Positions 27,468 to 39,800 of a stretch of DNA of 64,000 nt are shown piece by piece (position 1 is the stretch's first letter; every line of letters starts with the position of its first letter). The stretch comes from Acinetobacter baylyi DSM 14961 = CIP 107474 (lineage in GTDB: Bacteria > Pseudomonadota > Gammaproteobacteria > Pseudomonadales > Moraxellaceae), in NCBI RefSeq assembly GCF_000368685.1, contig NZ_KB849628.1, positions 1,192,255 through 1,256,254 on the forward strand, in the 5' to 3' direction. The notes beneath the pieces were generated by a model. The model was not told where the DNA came from. It worked only from the letters and a program-made list of their open reading frames with translations, and did no database searches. The position numbers and the translations under genes were made by a program.

Positions 27468-28085
27468 ATGCCATACCTATTGCTTTGTATTGGTTGTATT
27501 TTTTTTACTGTCAGTGTTTTTGCTTTGTTTTCTCCTCTGGCACAAGAATGGGATTTACTCGCAGTCCAATTTTTGAGTCAGCATAGAAGCCCTTCACTCG
27601 ACAGCGTATCAGCCGGATTTGCATTGCTAGGTGGTATGCCTTTTGTATTATTTTTTTCTACGCTGTGGTGTGTTCAACATTGGTGGCATAGAAGAAAAAA
27701 CAATGTGATTTTTATCATATCAGGTGTGCTTGGCAGTATCGGATTTGGATGGTTGTTAAAATGGTGTTTTGATAGACCACGCCCGCCAGAGATGTATCAC
27801 CTCGTCAATAGTTATGGGGCTTCATTTCCAAGTGCGCACAGTGTTTATGCAGCAACTTTAGCAACTCTCGCAATATTTATTTATCGCGGCCATGCCCGAT
27901 ATTCATATGTCGCTTTATTGTCCTGCTTATGGTTCATCATAATGGGAGTGTCGCGAGTCTATGCTGGAGTACATTATCCTTCTGATGTGCTTGCAGGTTG
28001 GGGGATTGGTTTTATTTGGATCTCATTGCTTTGGCTAGGGCTGTTAAAAATTAAGTTAGACAAAAACAATTTATTTTTTAGATAA
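27468..28085 (+). CDS. PAP2 family phosphatase
   Basis: 205-residue membrane phosphatase with all three acid-phosphatase motifs: KWCFDRPRP, FPSAHS (PSxHS form) and SRVYAGVHYPSDVLAG. Several membrane helices surround them. Such proteins dephosphorylate undecaprenyl or phosphatidic lipids; the exact substrate is unknown. adeI starts 21 bases after its stop, so it may be the first gene of the adeIJK transcript. Confidence 0.88.
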   Translation: MPYLLLCIGCIFFTVSVFALFSPLAQEWDLLAVQFLSQHRSPSLDSVSAGFALLGGMPFVLFFSTLWCVQHWWHRRKNNVIFIISGVLGSIGFGWLLKWCFDRPRPPEMYHLVNSYGASFPSAHSVYAATLATLAIFIYRGHARYSYVALLSCLWFIIMGVSRVYAGVHYPSDVLAGWGIGFIWISLLWLGLLKIKLDKNNLFFR

Positions 28086-28094
28086 TTATCTAAA
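28077..28094 (+). promoter_or_regulatory. Perfect 18-bp palindrome in front of adeI
   Basis: TTTAGATAATTATCTAAA spans the PAP2 stop codon and ends just before the GAGG ribosome binding site of adeI. It resembles the palindrome at 13532-13549 (shared TTAGA...TCTAA arms). A repressor such as AdeN could bind, but I cannot show it. Confidence 0.5.
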
Positions 28095-28106
28095 TGAGGT
28101 GGAAGA

Positions 28107-29372
28107 ATGACGTCGGCTAAGCTTTGGGTACCTGCCCTTACTGCTTGCGCATTGGCAACAAGTATTGCACTTGTTGGTTGTAGTAAAGATCCTAAAAATG
28201 CTGAACAGGCTGGTGCTGCTCAGCAAATGCCACCACCACAGGTGGGTGTGATCGTTGCTCAACCGCAAAGCGTAGAACAATCAGTAGAACTTTCTGGACG
28301 AACATCTGCTTACGAGATTTCTGAAGTTCGACCACAAACAAGCGGAATCATTTTAAAACGCTTGTTTGCAGAAGGTAGCTACGTTCGTGAAGGACAGGCG
28401 CTTTACGAACTAGATTCACGTACCAATCGTGCGACGCTCGACAATGCAAAGGCAGCACTTTTGCAACAACGGGCAAATCTAAACTCGCTTAAAACCAAGA
28501 TGAATCGTTATAAACAATTGGTTTCAAGTAATGCGGTTTCCAAACAGGAATACGATGATCTGGTCGGTCAGGTCAATGTAGCTGAGGCACAAGTTGCAGC
28601 GGCACAGGCACAAGTGCAAAATGCGCAGGTTGATTTAGGTTACTCTACCATTCGCTCACCAATCTCGGGTCAATCTGGTAAATCATCCGTAACTGCTGGT
28701 GCATTGGTTACAGCAAATCAGACCACACCACTGGTGACCATTCAACGAATGGATCCGATTTATGTAGATATCAATCAATCAAGTACAGAATTACTTCGCT
28801 TGCGTCAGCAATTGAGTAAAGGTAGTCTGGACAACAGTAACAATACTAAGGTTAAACTTCGTCTGGAAGATGGTTCTATCTATCCAGTTGAAGGGCGCTT
28901 GGCATTTTCTGATGCAAGTGTAAGCACTGATACAGGTACTGTTACCCTACGTGCTGTTTTCCCGAATCCTAATCATTTATTGCTTCCTGGTATGTATGCA
29001 ACTGCACAAATTGCTCAAGCTGTCATTCCAAATGCATATCTGATTCCTCAAGCTGCGGTTACACGTACACCAACGGGTCAAGCAACTGCAATGGTAGTCA
29101 ATGCTAAAAATACCGCAGAAACACGTCAAATTCAGACTGCTGGTGTACAGGGTAAAGACTGGATTGTCACTGAAGGGCTTAAATCAGGTGATAAAGTGAT
29201 TGTGGATGGTATTGCCAAGGTTAAAGAAGGTCAGCAAGTTACTGCTCAACCTTACCAAGCACAACCACAACAGCAATCGCCTACTCAACCGCAAAATGCG
29301 GACAGCGAAAAATCAAAGCCAGCGCAAGCAGATAAAGCCCAATCTGAACAAAAAGCTACTTCACATGCATAA
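28107..29372 (+). CDS. adeI: RND efflux pump periplasmic adaptor AdeI
   Basis: 421-residue membrane fusion protein. A lipoprotein signal ends in A-L-V-G-C25. The order is barrel-sandwich/lipoyl halves (GIILKRLFAEGSYVREGQALYELD and STIRSPISGQSGK), an alpha-hairpin between them, a beta-barrel domain, and a Q/P/K-rich C-terminal tail. It links the inner membrane pump AdeJ to the outer membrane channel AdeK. adeJ starts 12 bases downstream. AdeIJK is the intrinsic multidrug pump of Acinetobacter. Confidence 0.95.
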   Translation: MTSAKLWVPALTACALATSIALVGCSKDPKNAEQAGAAQQMPPPQVGVIVAQPQSVEQSVELSGRTSAYEISEVRPQTSGIILKRLFAEGSYVREGQALYELDSRTNRATLDNAKAALLQQRANLNSLKTKMNRYKQLVSSNAVSKQEYDDLVGQVNVAEAQVAAAQAQVQNAQVDLGYSTIRSPISGQSGKSSVTAGALVTANQTTPLVTIQRMDPIYVDINQSSTELLRLRQQLSKGSLDNSNNTKVKLRLEDGSIYPVEGRLAFSDASVSTDTGTVTLRAVFPNPNHLLLPGMYATAQIAQAVIPNAYLIPQAAVTRTPTGQATAMVVNAKNTAETRQIQTAGVQGKDWIVTEGLKSGDKVIVDGIAKVKEGQQVTAQPYQAQPQQQSPTQPQNADSEKSKPAQADKAQSEQKATSHA

Positions 29373-29384
29373 GGAGTAGACTGA

Positions 29385-32300
29385 ATGGCTAAATTTTTTA
29401 TTCATCGCCCCATCTTTGCGTGGGTGATCGCACTGGTCATTATGCTGGCGGGTATTCTTACTCTCACCAAAATGCCAATTGCGCAATATCCGACGATTGC
29501 TCCACCTAAGGTTACAATTTCTGCAACCTATCCTGGTGCATCTGCGCAAACAGTTGAAAATACAGTCACACAGATCATTGAGCAACAAATGAATGGTCTG
29601 GATGGCTTACGCTATATCTCGTCGAATAGTGCGGGAAATGGTCAGGCCTCTATTGAATTAAACTTTGAACAAGGTATCGATCCTGATATCGCACAAGTTC
29701 AGGTACAAAATAAACTTCAATCTGCAACGGCATTGCTTCCAGAAGACGTGCAACGTCAAGGCGTGAAGGTCACTAAGTCTGGTGCCAGCTTCATGCAAGT
29801 TATTGCATTTTACTCACCTGATGGAAGTTTATCGGGTTCAGACATTAAAGATTACGTAAATTCAAATATTTCTGAACCGCTTAGCCGTGTAGCGGGTGTG
29901 GGTGAAGTTCAGGTATTTGGTGGCTCTTATGCCATGCGTATTTGGCTTGATCCTGCAAAACTTACCAGCTATCAACTCACACCAAGTGATATTTCTACTG
30001 CCTTGAATGCACAAAATGCTCAGGTTGCAGTGGGTCAACTCGGTGGTGCACCAGCTGTTGATGGTCAGGTATTAAATGCCACGGTGAATGCTCAAAGTCT
30101 TTTACAAACACCAGAACAGTTTCGTAATATTTTCCTGAAAAATACCAGTACGGGTGCAAAAGTTCTGTTAAAAGATGTCGCACGCGTTGAGTTAGGATCA
30201 GACAATTATCAGTTTGATTCCAAGTTTGATGGAAAACCAGCAGGTGGTGTGGCGATCAAACTGGCAACAGGAGCAAATGCGCTCGATACTGCTAAAGCAG
30301 TAGAAGCCCGTTTGGTAGAGCTACGCAAAAACTATCCAGCTGGTTTAAAAGATAAGCTTGCTTACGACACCACACCTTTCATCAGACTTTCAATTGAAAG
30401 CGTAGTACATACGCTCATTGAAGCTATCGTATTGGTATTTATCGTGATGTTCCTGTTCTTGCAGAACTGGCGTGCCACGATTATTCCGACACTTGCAGTT
30501 CCAGTGGTGGTACTCGGAACCTTTGCCGTTATTAACCTTTTTGGCTTTACGATTAATACTTTAACCATGTTTGCTATGGTACTGGCGATTGGTCTTCTAG
30601 TCGATGACGCAATTGTGGTGGTTGAAAACGTCGAACGAGTCATGTCTGAAGAGCATACCGATCCAGTTACAGCCACTGAGCAATCAATGCAACAGATTTC
30701 AGGTGCATTGATTGGTATTACCAGCGTATTGTCTGCGGTATTCATTCCAATGGCATTCTTTAGTGGTACTACAGGCGTTATTTATCGTCAGTTTTCAATC
30801 ACACTGGTGACCGCAATGGTTCTTTCCTTAGTGATTGCCCTGACCTTTACGCCAGCACTTTGTGCTACTTTGCTCAAACAGCATGATCCGAACAAGAAAG
30901 AAAGTAACCATATTTTTGCGCGCTTCTTTAGATGGTTTAACAGAACCTTTGATCGTCTGTCACACGGTTATCAAAATGGCGTAAACCGCATGCTGCATCA
31001 TAAAATTCTATCTGGAATTCTTTATGCTGCCATTTTCGGAATTTTGGTGTTGTTCTTTGTCAAACTCCCTTCTTCATTCTTGCCAGAAGAAGATCAGGGC
31101 GTGGTTTTGACACTGGTTCAATTACCACCGAATGCCTCACTTGACCGTACTGGTAAAGTCATTGATACCATGACCAATTATTTCATGAATAAGGAAAAAG
31201 ATTCGGTCGAATCAATCTTTACTGTTGCTGGCTTCTCTTTTACTGGGGTCGGTCAAAACGCAGGTCTAGCCTTTGTTAAATTGAAAGACTGGAGTGCACG
31301 TACCACACCTGAAACCCAGATTGGCAATATCATTCAGCGTGGTATGGCACTCAATATGATCGTGAAAGATGCATCATATATTATGCCATTACAGCTTCCT
31401 GCTATGCCTGAACTGGGTGTAACTGCAGGCTTCAACTTGCAACTTAAGGATTCGAGTGGTCAAGGCCATGACAAATTGATTGCTGCACGTAATGCTGTAC
31501 TGGGTATGGCATCACAGGATAAACGCCTCATGGGTGTACGTCCAAATGGTCAGGAAGATACTCCTCAGTATCAAATCAATATTGATCAGGCACAAGCGGG
31601 TGCACTGGGTGTCAGTATCGCTGATATCAACAATACCATGAGTATTGCATGGGGTGGTTCATACGTGAATGACTTTGTTGATCGCGGCCGCGTGAAAAAA
31701 GTGTATGTTCAAGGCGACTCTCAAAGCCGAATGATGCCTGAAGACCTCAACAAATGGTATGTGCGCAATAGCGCAGGCCAAATGGTTCCATTCTCTGCTT
31801 TTGCGACAGGTGAATGGACATATGGTTCATCACGTCTTGAGCGTTATAATGGGGTATCTTCAGTGAACATTCAGGGTTCACCTGCTACAGGTGTAAGTTC
31901 TGGTGATTCAATGAAAGCCATGGAAGAGATTGTCAATAAACTTCCATCCATGGGACTTCAGGGTTTTGATTACGAATGGACAGGTCTATCGCTTGAAGAA
32001 CGTGAGTCTGGAGCGCAAGCACCATTCTTATATGCCTTGTCATTATTGATTGTATTCTTATGTCTGGCAGCCTTGTATGAGAGCTGGTCTATTCCATTCT
32101 CAGTTCTGCTGGTGGTTCCGTTAGGTGTAGTTGGGGCAGTATTACTGACCTATTTAGGTATGGTCATTAAAGGCGATCCAAACTTATCCAATAATATTTA
32201 TTTCCAAGTTGCTATGATTGCGGTGATTGGTCTTTCGGCAAAAAATGCGATTTTGATTGTTGAGTTTGCAAAAGAGCTTCAAGAAAAAGGTGAAGACCTC

Positions 32301-32564
32301 CTTGAAGCAACCTTGCATGCCGCAAAAATGCGTTTACGTCCAATTATCATGACGACTCTAGCCTTCGGATTTGGTGTACTTCCTCTCGCACTGGCCTCTG
32401 GTGCAGGTGCAGGTAGCCAGCATTCAGTCGGTTATGGTGTACTTGGTGGCGTAATCACTTCAACGCTTTTAGGTATCTTCTTTATCCCAATTTTCTTTGT
32501 GTGGATTCGGGGTGTCTTTAAGTACAAACCAAAAACCGTTAATAATCAGGAGCACAGATCGTGA
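29385..32564 (+). CDS. adeJ: RND multidrug efflux transporter AdeJ
   Basis: 1059-residue HAE1-type RND pump. It has the start MAKFFIHRPIFAWVIALVIM, two large periplasmic loops and 12 membrane helices. The proton-relay aspartates D407-D408 are in GLLVDDAIVVVENVERV, and the matching lysine is in GLSAKNAILIVEFAKEL near residue 950. It exports a wide range of drugs, dyes and detergents using proton motive force. It overlaps adeK by four bases (GTGA), so translation is coupled. Confidence 0.97.
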   Translation: MAKFFIHRPIFAWVIALVIMLAGILTLTKMPIAQYPTIAPPKVTISATYPGASAQTVENTVTQIIEQQMNGLDGLRYISSNSAGNGQASIELNFEQGIDPDIAQVQVQNKLQSATALLPEDVQRQGVKVTKSGASFMQVIAFYSPDGSLSGSDIKDYVNSNISEPLSRVAGVGEVQVFGGSYAMRIWLDPAKLTSYQLTPSDISTALNAQNAQVAVGQLGGAPAVDGQVLNATVNAQSLLQTPEQFRNIFLKNTSTGAKVLLKDVARVELGSDNYQFDSKFDGKPAGGVAIKLATGANALDTAKAVEARLVELRKNYPAGLKDKLAYDTTPFIRLSIESVVHTLIEAIVLVFIVMFLFLQNWRATIIPTLAVPVVVLGTFAVINLFGFTINTLTMFAMVLAIGLLVDDAIVVVENVERVMSEEHTDPVTATEQSMQQISGALIGITSVLSAVFIPMAFFSGTTGVIYRQFSITLVTAMVLSLVIALTFTPALCATLLKQHDPNKKESNHIFARFFRWFNRTFDRLSHGYQNGVNRMLHHKILSGILYAAIFGILVLFFVKLPSSFLPEEDQGVVLTLVQLPPNASLDRTGKVIDTMTNYFMNKEKDSVESIFTVAGFSFTGVGQNAGLAFVKLKDWSARTTPETQIGNIIQRGMALNMIVKDASYIMPLQLPAMPELGVTAGFNLQLKDSSGQGHDKLIAARNAVLGMASQDKRLMGVRPNGQEDTPQYQINIDQAQAGALGVSIADINNTMSIAWGGSYVNDFVDRGRVKKVYVQGDSQSRMMPEDLNKWYVRNSAGQMVPFSAFATGEWTYGSSRLERYNGVSSVNIQGSPATGVSSGDSMKAMEEIVNKLPSMGLQGFDYEWTGLSLEERESGAQAPFLYALSLLIVFLCLAALYESWSIPFSVLLVVPLGVVGAVLLTYLGMVIKGDPNLSNNIYFQVAMIAVIGLSAKNAILIVEFAKELQEKGEDLLEATLHAAKMRLRPIIMTTLAFGFGVLPLALASGAGAGSQHSVGYGVLGGVITSTLLGIFFIPIFFVWIRGVFKYKPKTVNNQEHRS

Positions 32565-34015
32565 TGCAAAAAGTATGGTCTATTTCAGGTCGTAGCATTG
32601 CGGTATCTGCACTTGCGCTTGCTTTGGCTGCATGCCAAAGCATGCGTGGCCCAGAACCAGTTGTCAAAGCCGACATTCCGACAAGTTATACCTATAACGC
32701 GTCAGGTCAATCTATTGCAGAGCAAGGCTATAAAGACTTTTTCTCTGACCCTCGCTTATTGCAAGTGATTGAGTTGGCTCTCAACAATAACCGTGATCTA
32801 CGTACCGCTGCATTGAATATTCAGCGTGCACAACAACAGTATCAAATTACTGAAAATAACCAGCTTCCAACAATTGGAGCAAGTGGTAGTGCAATCCGTC
32901 AGGTAAGCATCACACGTGATCCCAATAATCCATACTCCACGTTTCAAGTTGGACTAGGCGTGACTGCCTATGAGCTTGATTTCTGGGGGCGAGTACGCAG
33001 TCTGAAGGATGCAGCACTCGATAATTATCTGGCGACACAAAGCACACGTGACACCACTCAGATCAGTCTAGTGAGTCAGGTGGCTCAGGCGTGGTTAAGC
33101 TACTCTTTCGCCGTTGCAAATTTGAAGCTGGCTGATCAAACACTGAAAGCTCAACTCGATTCTTATAATCTGAACAAAAAACGTTTTGATGTAGGTATTG
33201 ATAGTGAAGTTCCTTTACGTCAAGCTCAGATTTCGGTCGAAACTGCACGTAACGATGTAGCCAACTATAAAACGCAAATCGTTCAGGCTCAGAACTTACT
33301 CAATCTTTTAGTAGGTCAGTCTGTTCCTCAGAATTTGCTACCGAATCAACCTGTCAAATCTATTACACGTCAAAATGTATTTAGTACAGGCTTACCAAGT
33401 GACTTGTTAAACAATCGTCCAGATGTAAAATCTGCGGAATATCAACTGAGTGCGGCAGGTGCCAATATTGGTGCTGCCAAAGCTGCGTTATTTCCAACAA
33501 TTAGCTTAACAGGTTCAGCAGGCTATGCATCTACACAATTAAGCGACCTGTTTAAATCTGGCGCTGGTGTCTGGTCAATTGGCCCAAGTCTTGAATTACC
33601 AATTTTTGATTGGGGTACGCGTCGTGCCAATATCAAAATTTCTGAAACTGACCAAAAAATTGCTCTTTCTAATTATGAAAAGTCAATTCAGTCAGCTTTC
33701 CGTGAAGTGAATGATGCTTTAGCAACGCGTGCCAATATTGGTGACCGTATCTCTGCCCAGCGCCGTCTGGTAGATGCAACTAATACCACATATAGCTTAT
33801 CAAATGCCCGCTTCCGTGCAGGTATCGATAACTATTTGACTGTATTAGATGCACAACGTACCTCCTACTCGGCTGAACAAGGTCTTTTACTGCTTGAACA
33901 AGCGAATCTGAATAACCAGATTGAACTCTACAAAACCTTAGGTGGTGGTCTAAAAGCCAACACCACGGATACTGTGGTTCATCAGCCTTCAAGTGCAGAT
34001 CTGAAAAAGAAATAA
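32561..34015 (+). CDS. adeK: Outer membrane efflux channel AdeK
   Basis: 484-residue TolC/OprM-type factor. A lipoprotein signal ends in L-A-A-C25. Two OEP repeats follow (DPRLLQVIELALNNNRDLRTA... and a second after NNRPDVKSAEYQLSAAGANIG), with the motif FRAGIDNYLTVLDAQRT near the end. GTG at 32561 starts M-M-Q-K-V; the ATG at 32564 is an equal alternative. Last gene of adeIJK, closed by a strong terminator. Confidence 0.95.
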   Translation: MMQKVWSISGRSIAVSALALALAACQSMRGPEPVVKADIPTSYTYNASGQSIAEQGYKDFFSDPRLLQVIELALNNNRDLRTAALNIQRAQQQYQITENNQLPTIGASGSAIRQVSITRDPNNPYSTFQVGLGVTAYELDFWGRVRSLKDAALDNYLATQSTRDTTQISLVSQVAQAWLSYSFAVANLKLADQTLKAQLDSYNLNKKRFDVGIDSEVPLRQAQISVETARNDVANYKTQIVQAQNLLNLLVGQSVPQNLLPNQPVKSITRQNVFSTGLPSDLLNNRPDVKSAEYQLSAAGANIGAAKAALFPTISLTGSAGYASTQLSDLFKSGAGVWSIGPSLELPIFDWGTRRANIKISETDQKIALSNYEKSIQSAFREVNDALATRANIGDRISAQRRLVDATNTTYSLSNARFRAGIDNYLTVLDAQRTSYSAEQGLLLLEQANLNNQIELYKTLGGGLKANTTDTVVHQPSSADLKKK

Positions 34016-34032
34016 CGATTTATTCGATACTT

Positions 34033-34060
34033 AAAGCTCACTTCGGTGGGCTTTTTTATT
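34033..34060 (+). terminator. Terminator after adeK
   Basis: AAAGCTCAC-TTCG-GTGGGCTTT with a UUCG-type tetraloop and a T-run. Confidence 0.92.
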
Positions 34061-34129
34061 GGAGATTTTCATTGCATTGACGATGCTTTTTTCATATCTT
34101 GAATGGACATTCATTTTAAAAAAAATTGT

Positions 34130-34480
34130 ATGTTATTAAGTAATTTAGAAAATATGCCAGGACATGAGATTACTCAACAACTTGATGTTGTTTATGGCAG
34201 TACCGTGCGTAGTAAGCATGTTGGCCGTGACTTGCTGGCAGGTCTTAAAAATATTGTCGGTGGTGAACTCACAGCCTATACCGAACTTTTAGAAGAATCG
34301 CGCCAAGAAGCAATGCAACGCATGATTGCCAAAGCCCAGCAACTCGGTGCCAATGCTATTGTGGGAATACGCTTTTCTACGTCTAACATTGCTCAAGGTG
34401 CATCCGAGTTATTTGTGTATGGTACAGCGGTTATTGTTCAGCCGAATGCACCTAAACTTCCAGATCCGTTTAACCCATAA
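34130..34480 (+). CDS. YbjQ family (UPF0145) protein
   Basis: About 116 residues from the ATG at 34130, which aligns with YbjQ N-termini; an ATG at 34103 would add 9 residues. The pattern GREL...RxEAxxRMxxxAxxLGANAIVGI is visible as KNIVGGELTAYTELLEESR, QEAMQRMIAKAQQLGANAIVGIRFST and ELFVYGTAVIV. YbjQ proteins form pentameric rings of unknown function and are annotated as heavy-metal-binding without strong proof. Tandem with a paralogue 9 bases downstream. Confidence 0.82.
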   Translation: MLLSNLENMPGHEITQQLDVVYGSTVRSKHVGRDLLAGLKNIVGGELTAYTELLEESRQEAMQRMIAKAQQLGANAIVGIRFSTSNIAQGASELFVYGTAVIVQPNAPKLPDPFNP

Positions 34481-34489
34481 GGAACAATA

Positions 34490-34945
34490 ATGGAAAATCT
34501 TATTTTTCAGATTGTTGTTTTTTTAGTTTTATTTGGATTGGGTTTTGGCTTTGGTCGTTATTTTGAAAGCAAGCATTTAAAAGAATTGCTCAACAAAGAA
34601 CAGCAACTGGCGTATATCACACTCGACACCAATCGTTTTGTACATTCTGAAGCACCAGGTCAGTTTGTATCAAGCAACGTGGTGATTTCTCATGACTATT
34701 TCAAATATATCATTGCCAATATCCAGAACTTTTTTGGTGGTAGACTCACTACTTATGAAACTGTGGTTGATCGTGCGCGCCGAGAAGCCATTATCAGACT
34801 CAAACAAGAAGCTGCCAATCACGGTTCAAAACATATCATGGGTGTACGCTTAAGTACTACCGAGCTTGGAATGCAAGGCGGCATGGTCGAAGTATTTGCC
34901 TATGGCACAGCAATTATGGATACACCTGAATCAGAGTGTGGCTAA
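34490..34945 (+). CDS. Membrane-anchored YbjQ-like protein
   Basis: 151 residues. The N-terminus (IFQIVVFLVLFGLGFGFGRYFES) is one membrane helix. After a short linker a YbjQ domain follows, with NFFGGRLTTYETVVDRARREAIIRLKQEAANHG and MVEVFAYGTAIM. It is a diverged paralogue of the gene 9 bases upstream (GGxLTxYE...R.EA, FxYGTA in both) and is likely its partner at the membrane. The combination of a soluble and an anchored copy suggests a hetero-oligomer, which is inference. Confidence 0.78.
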   Translation: MENLIFQIVVFLVLFGLGFGFGRYFESKHLKELLNKEQQLAYITLDTNRFVHSEAPGQFVSSNVVISHDYFKYIIANIQNFFGGRLTTYETVVDRARREAIIRLKQEAANHGSKHIMGVRLSTTELGMQGGMVEVFAYGTAIMDTPESECG

Positions 34946-34971
34946 CATGAGCCACCTCCTGATCTTAAATT

Positions 34972-35778
34972 TTATTTAACCTTCATTTTACGAATCATTT
35001 TATATAGCAAGGCTGGTGATAACCGAGAAATCCAGACACCTAATTTTTCTTTCGCTCCGCCCACCACAATATATTCTTCTTCATTCATGAGCGCCTTTAC
35101 CACTTCCTCAGCAAATACATCTGCTTCCAAACCATTTTCAATGGCTTCATCTTGGTGTCCTTGTGGTTTTCCCTCTCCATTGAGTGCATTGAAAGACACA
35201 TTGGTTTTAACAAAGCCAGGAAAAATGACCGATACATCTATCCCAAATTCTGCAACTTCAGCACGTAAACTATTTGCCCACATATGAATGGCTGCTTTGG
35301 CCGCCGAATAACTGGCACGGTACTGTGTTCCGAGTAATCCTGCAACACTCGACACATAAGCAATACGGCCAGACTTTTGCTCGATAAAAGTTGGTAACAC
35401 CGTTTTGGTCAAAAAAACTTGTGAGAAATAATCAATTTCCATGATCGCACGTTCGGTTTGCATGGTGGTATCCTGAATCAATGCGCGCTGGCTAAGTCCT
35501 GCATTGTTAATCAACCAATCAATACGCCCCTTTTTTGCCAGGACCTGTTCATAAGCATGGCGTACCTGAGTTTCATCTGTAATATCGGCTGCTACAGACG
35601 CATGTTGTTCTGGCTTAAATAAACCAAACCTGACTTTTTCAAGTTCATCATAACGACGTGCAGTGAGTACAACTTGCGCACCCTGCAAAGCACATTCACG
35701 TGCCAAAGCTTTCCCTAAACCAGAAGAAGCCCCCGTAATCCAGACCACTTTATTCTCAAGTGAATTAAGTTTTGACAT
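34972..35778 (-). CDS. SDR family NAD(P)-dependent oxidoreductase
   Basis: 268-residue classical short-chain dehydrogenase: cofactor loop TGASSGLG near residue 16, NNAG near 91, catalytic serine in YVSSVAG, and YSAAK near 158. The C-terminus is basic and hydrophobic (SPALLYKMIRKMKVK), as in membrane-associated DHRS7-like members. Substrate unknown. It follows the unknown gene at 35805 by 26 bases and may be co-transcribed. Confidence 0.9.
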   Translation of the reverse strand: MSKLNSLENKVVWITGASSGLGKALARECALQGAQVVLTARRYDELEKVRFGLFKPEQHASVAADITDETQVRHAYEQVLAKKGRIDWLINNAGLSQRALIQDTTMQTERAIMEIDYFSQVFLTKTVLPTFIEQKSGRIAYVSSVAGLLGTQYRASYSAAKAAIHMWANSLRAEVAEFGIDVSVIFPGFVKTNVSFNALNGEGKPQGHQDEAIENGLEADVFAEEVVKALMNEEEYIVVGGAKEKLGVWISRLSPALLYKMIRKMKVK

Positions 35779-35804
35779 GGTGATTTACCTTTTAAATGAA
35801 AGAA

Positions 35805-36482
35805 TTAGGCTTCTTTTCTTAGAAATGCCAGAAAATGTTCAATATAGTCATTTGCCATATCAAGGTCAATTTGCGTGCCCAGCTTCTCTAGGCGCTTGTA
35901 GCCCAGATGTGTGGTCATATGAATCACGCCATTTAAAGTTTTATCGACCACCAGATTAAATTTTAATAAATGTTTGGGTTCACGAATCAGGCAAGTCACG
36001 CCCTGATCCACAATCTTGGTTAAAGCATGAAATGCTTTTGGCACATAGCTGATCTGCCCTTCACGAACTTTATCAACGTAACTCAGCGTATCCTGCACCA
36101 ATAAAGGATCGATAAAATATCGAATAAATAAATCTTGATTTTGATGACGAACCAAACTTGCAAGGTAATTCACCATCGGTACAAGCCGTTCATTACTAAA
36201 AAAAGAAACCGACCATGGTAAGTATTTTTTTAAGGCTGCCAATACCTGTTGAATGACTTTTTCAGAATCATCTGCAATGGATTGAATTTGAGTGTTACTC
36301 TGTTTTTGCTGCATTAAAAGCTCAGTAAAAACCTGTTCAATAATTTGACAGGCAATATCTGAGAGTACAATGCCTAACTGTTTGGATTGTGACTCTGATG
36401 TACCTGTAATCAATTGATTACGAATCTGCTCAAAACGTGCATGCGTGGTTTGCTCAATTTTTAAAAATACGGCATAGCTCAC
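35805..36482 (-). CDS. Conserved hypothetical protein
   Basis: 225 residues, predicted mostly helical, without a signal peptide or membrane segment. Features are an N-terminal helical part rich in Q and S and a central region with YLPWSVSFFSNERLVPMVNYLASLVRHQNQDLFIRYFIDPLL. I do not recognise the family. It lies just upstream of the SDR gene on the same strand, which suggests a linked but unknown role. Confidence 0.7.
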   Translation of the reverse strand: MSYAVFLKIEQTTHARFEQIRNQLITGTSESQSKQLGIVLSDIACQIIEQVFTELLMQQKQSNTQIQSIADDSEKVIQQVLAALKKYLPWSVSFFSNERLVPMVNYLASLVRHQNQDLFIRYFIDPLLVQDTLSYVDKVREGQISYVPKAFHALTKIVDQGVTCLIREPKHLLKFNLVVDKTLNGVIHMTTHLGYKRLEKLGTQIDLDMANDYIEHFLAFLRKEA

Positions 36483-36661
36483 GATTTTCCCCTCACTATT
36501 GTTTTAATCCAGAATGCATTTTAAATGCCGTGTGCTGCATGAAAATTTAATCTAGCGCGTTTTTAAGATCAGGTAAATTTTTTGTCGACGAGTTCAGCAT
36601 TAATTCCGATAGATTTTTTGCTACAATAGATGCAATTTTTTATTCATTTTTGATTTTTATT

Positions 36662-39565
<2,904 letters not shown>

Positions 39566-39587
39566 GGTATTGGTAGTTTAATTTAAA

Positions 39588-39615
39588 AAAACCCCCTCAA
39601 TTGAGGGGATTTTTC
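39588..39615. terminator. Terminator after valS
   Basis: CCCCTCAATTGAGGGG (39593-39608) flanked by an A-run and a T-run. It can act on both strands, also ending the small genes that come from the right. Confidence 0.85.
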
Positions 39616-39799
39616 ATTTATTAACAATTTCACTACTCTGGTTTATACTGGTTGCGCTATCTAAAACCGCTTTTTTAATAAAATTTTTGGGTGTTTCATT
39701 AACTTTATTAGCAGCCTTTCCAATTTTCTCAGCTTGATTTACACCAAATCCGATTTTATATTCATGATTTGGTTTAAATTTTTTCGACTTATGAGTCAT
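39614..39799 (-). CDS. Small ribbon-helix-helix-like protein B
   Basis: 61 residues from the ATG at 39799, one base after the stop of the neighbouring protein A. AAGG inside the end of gene A serves as the ribosome binding site. It has a basic N-terminus (MTHKSKKFK), a strand-like EYKIGFG, a helix, and ETPKNFIKKAVLDSA. It aligns with protein A over the whole core (KIGFG/RVSFT; TPKNFIKKA/TPNKFLKKEA). The pattern suggests an Arc/CopG-type ribbon-helix-helix DNA-binding fold, which is inference. AT-rich codon use. Confidence 0.6.
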   Translation of the reverse strand: MTHKSKKFKPNHEYKIGFGVNQAEKIGKAANKVNETPKNFIKKAVLDSATSINQSSEIVNK

Positions 39800-39800
39800 T

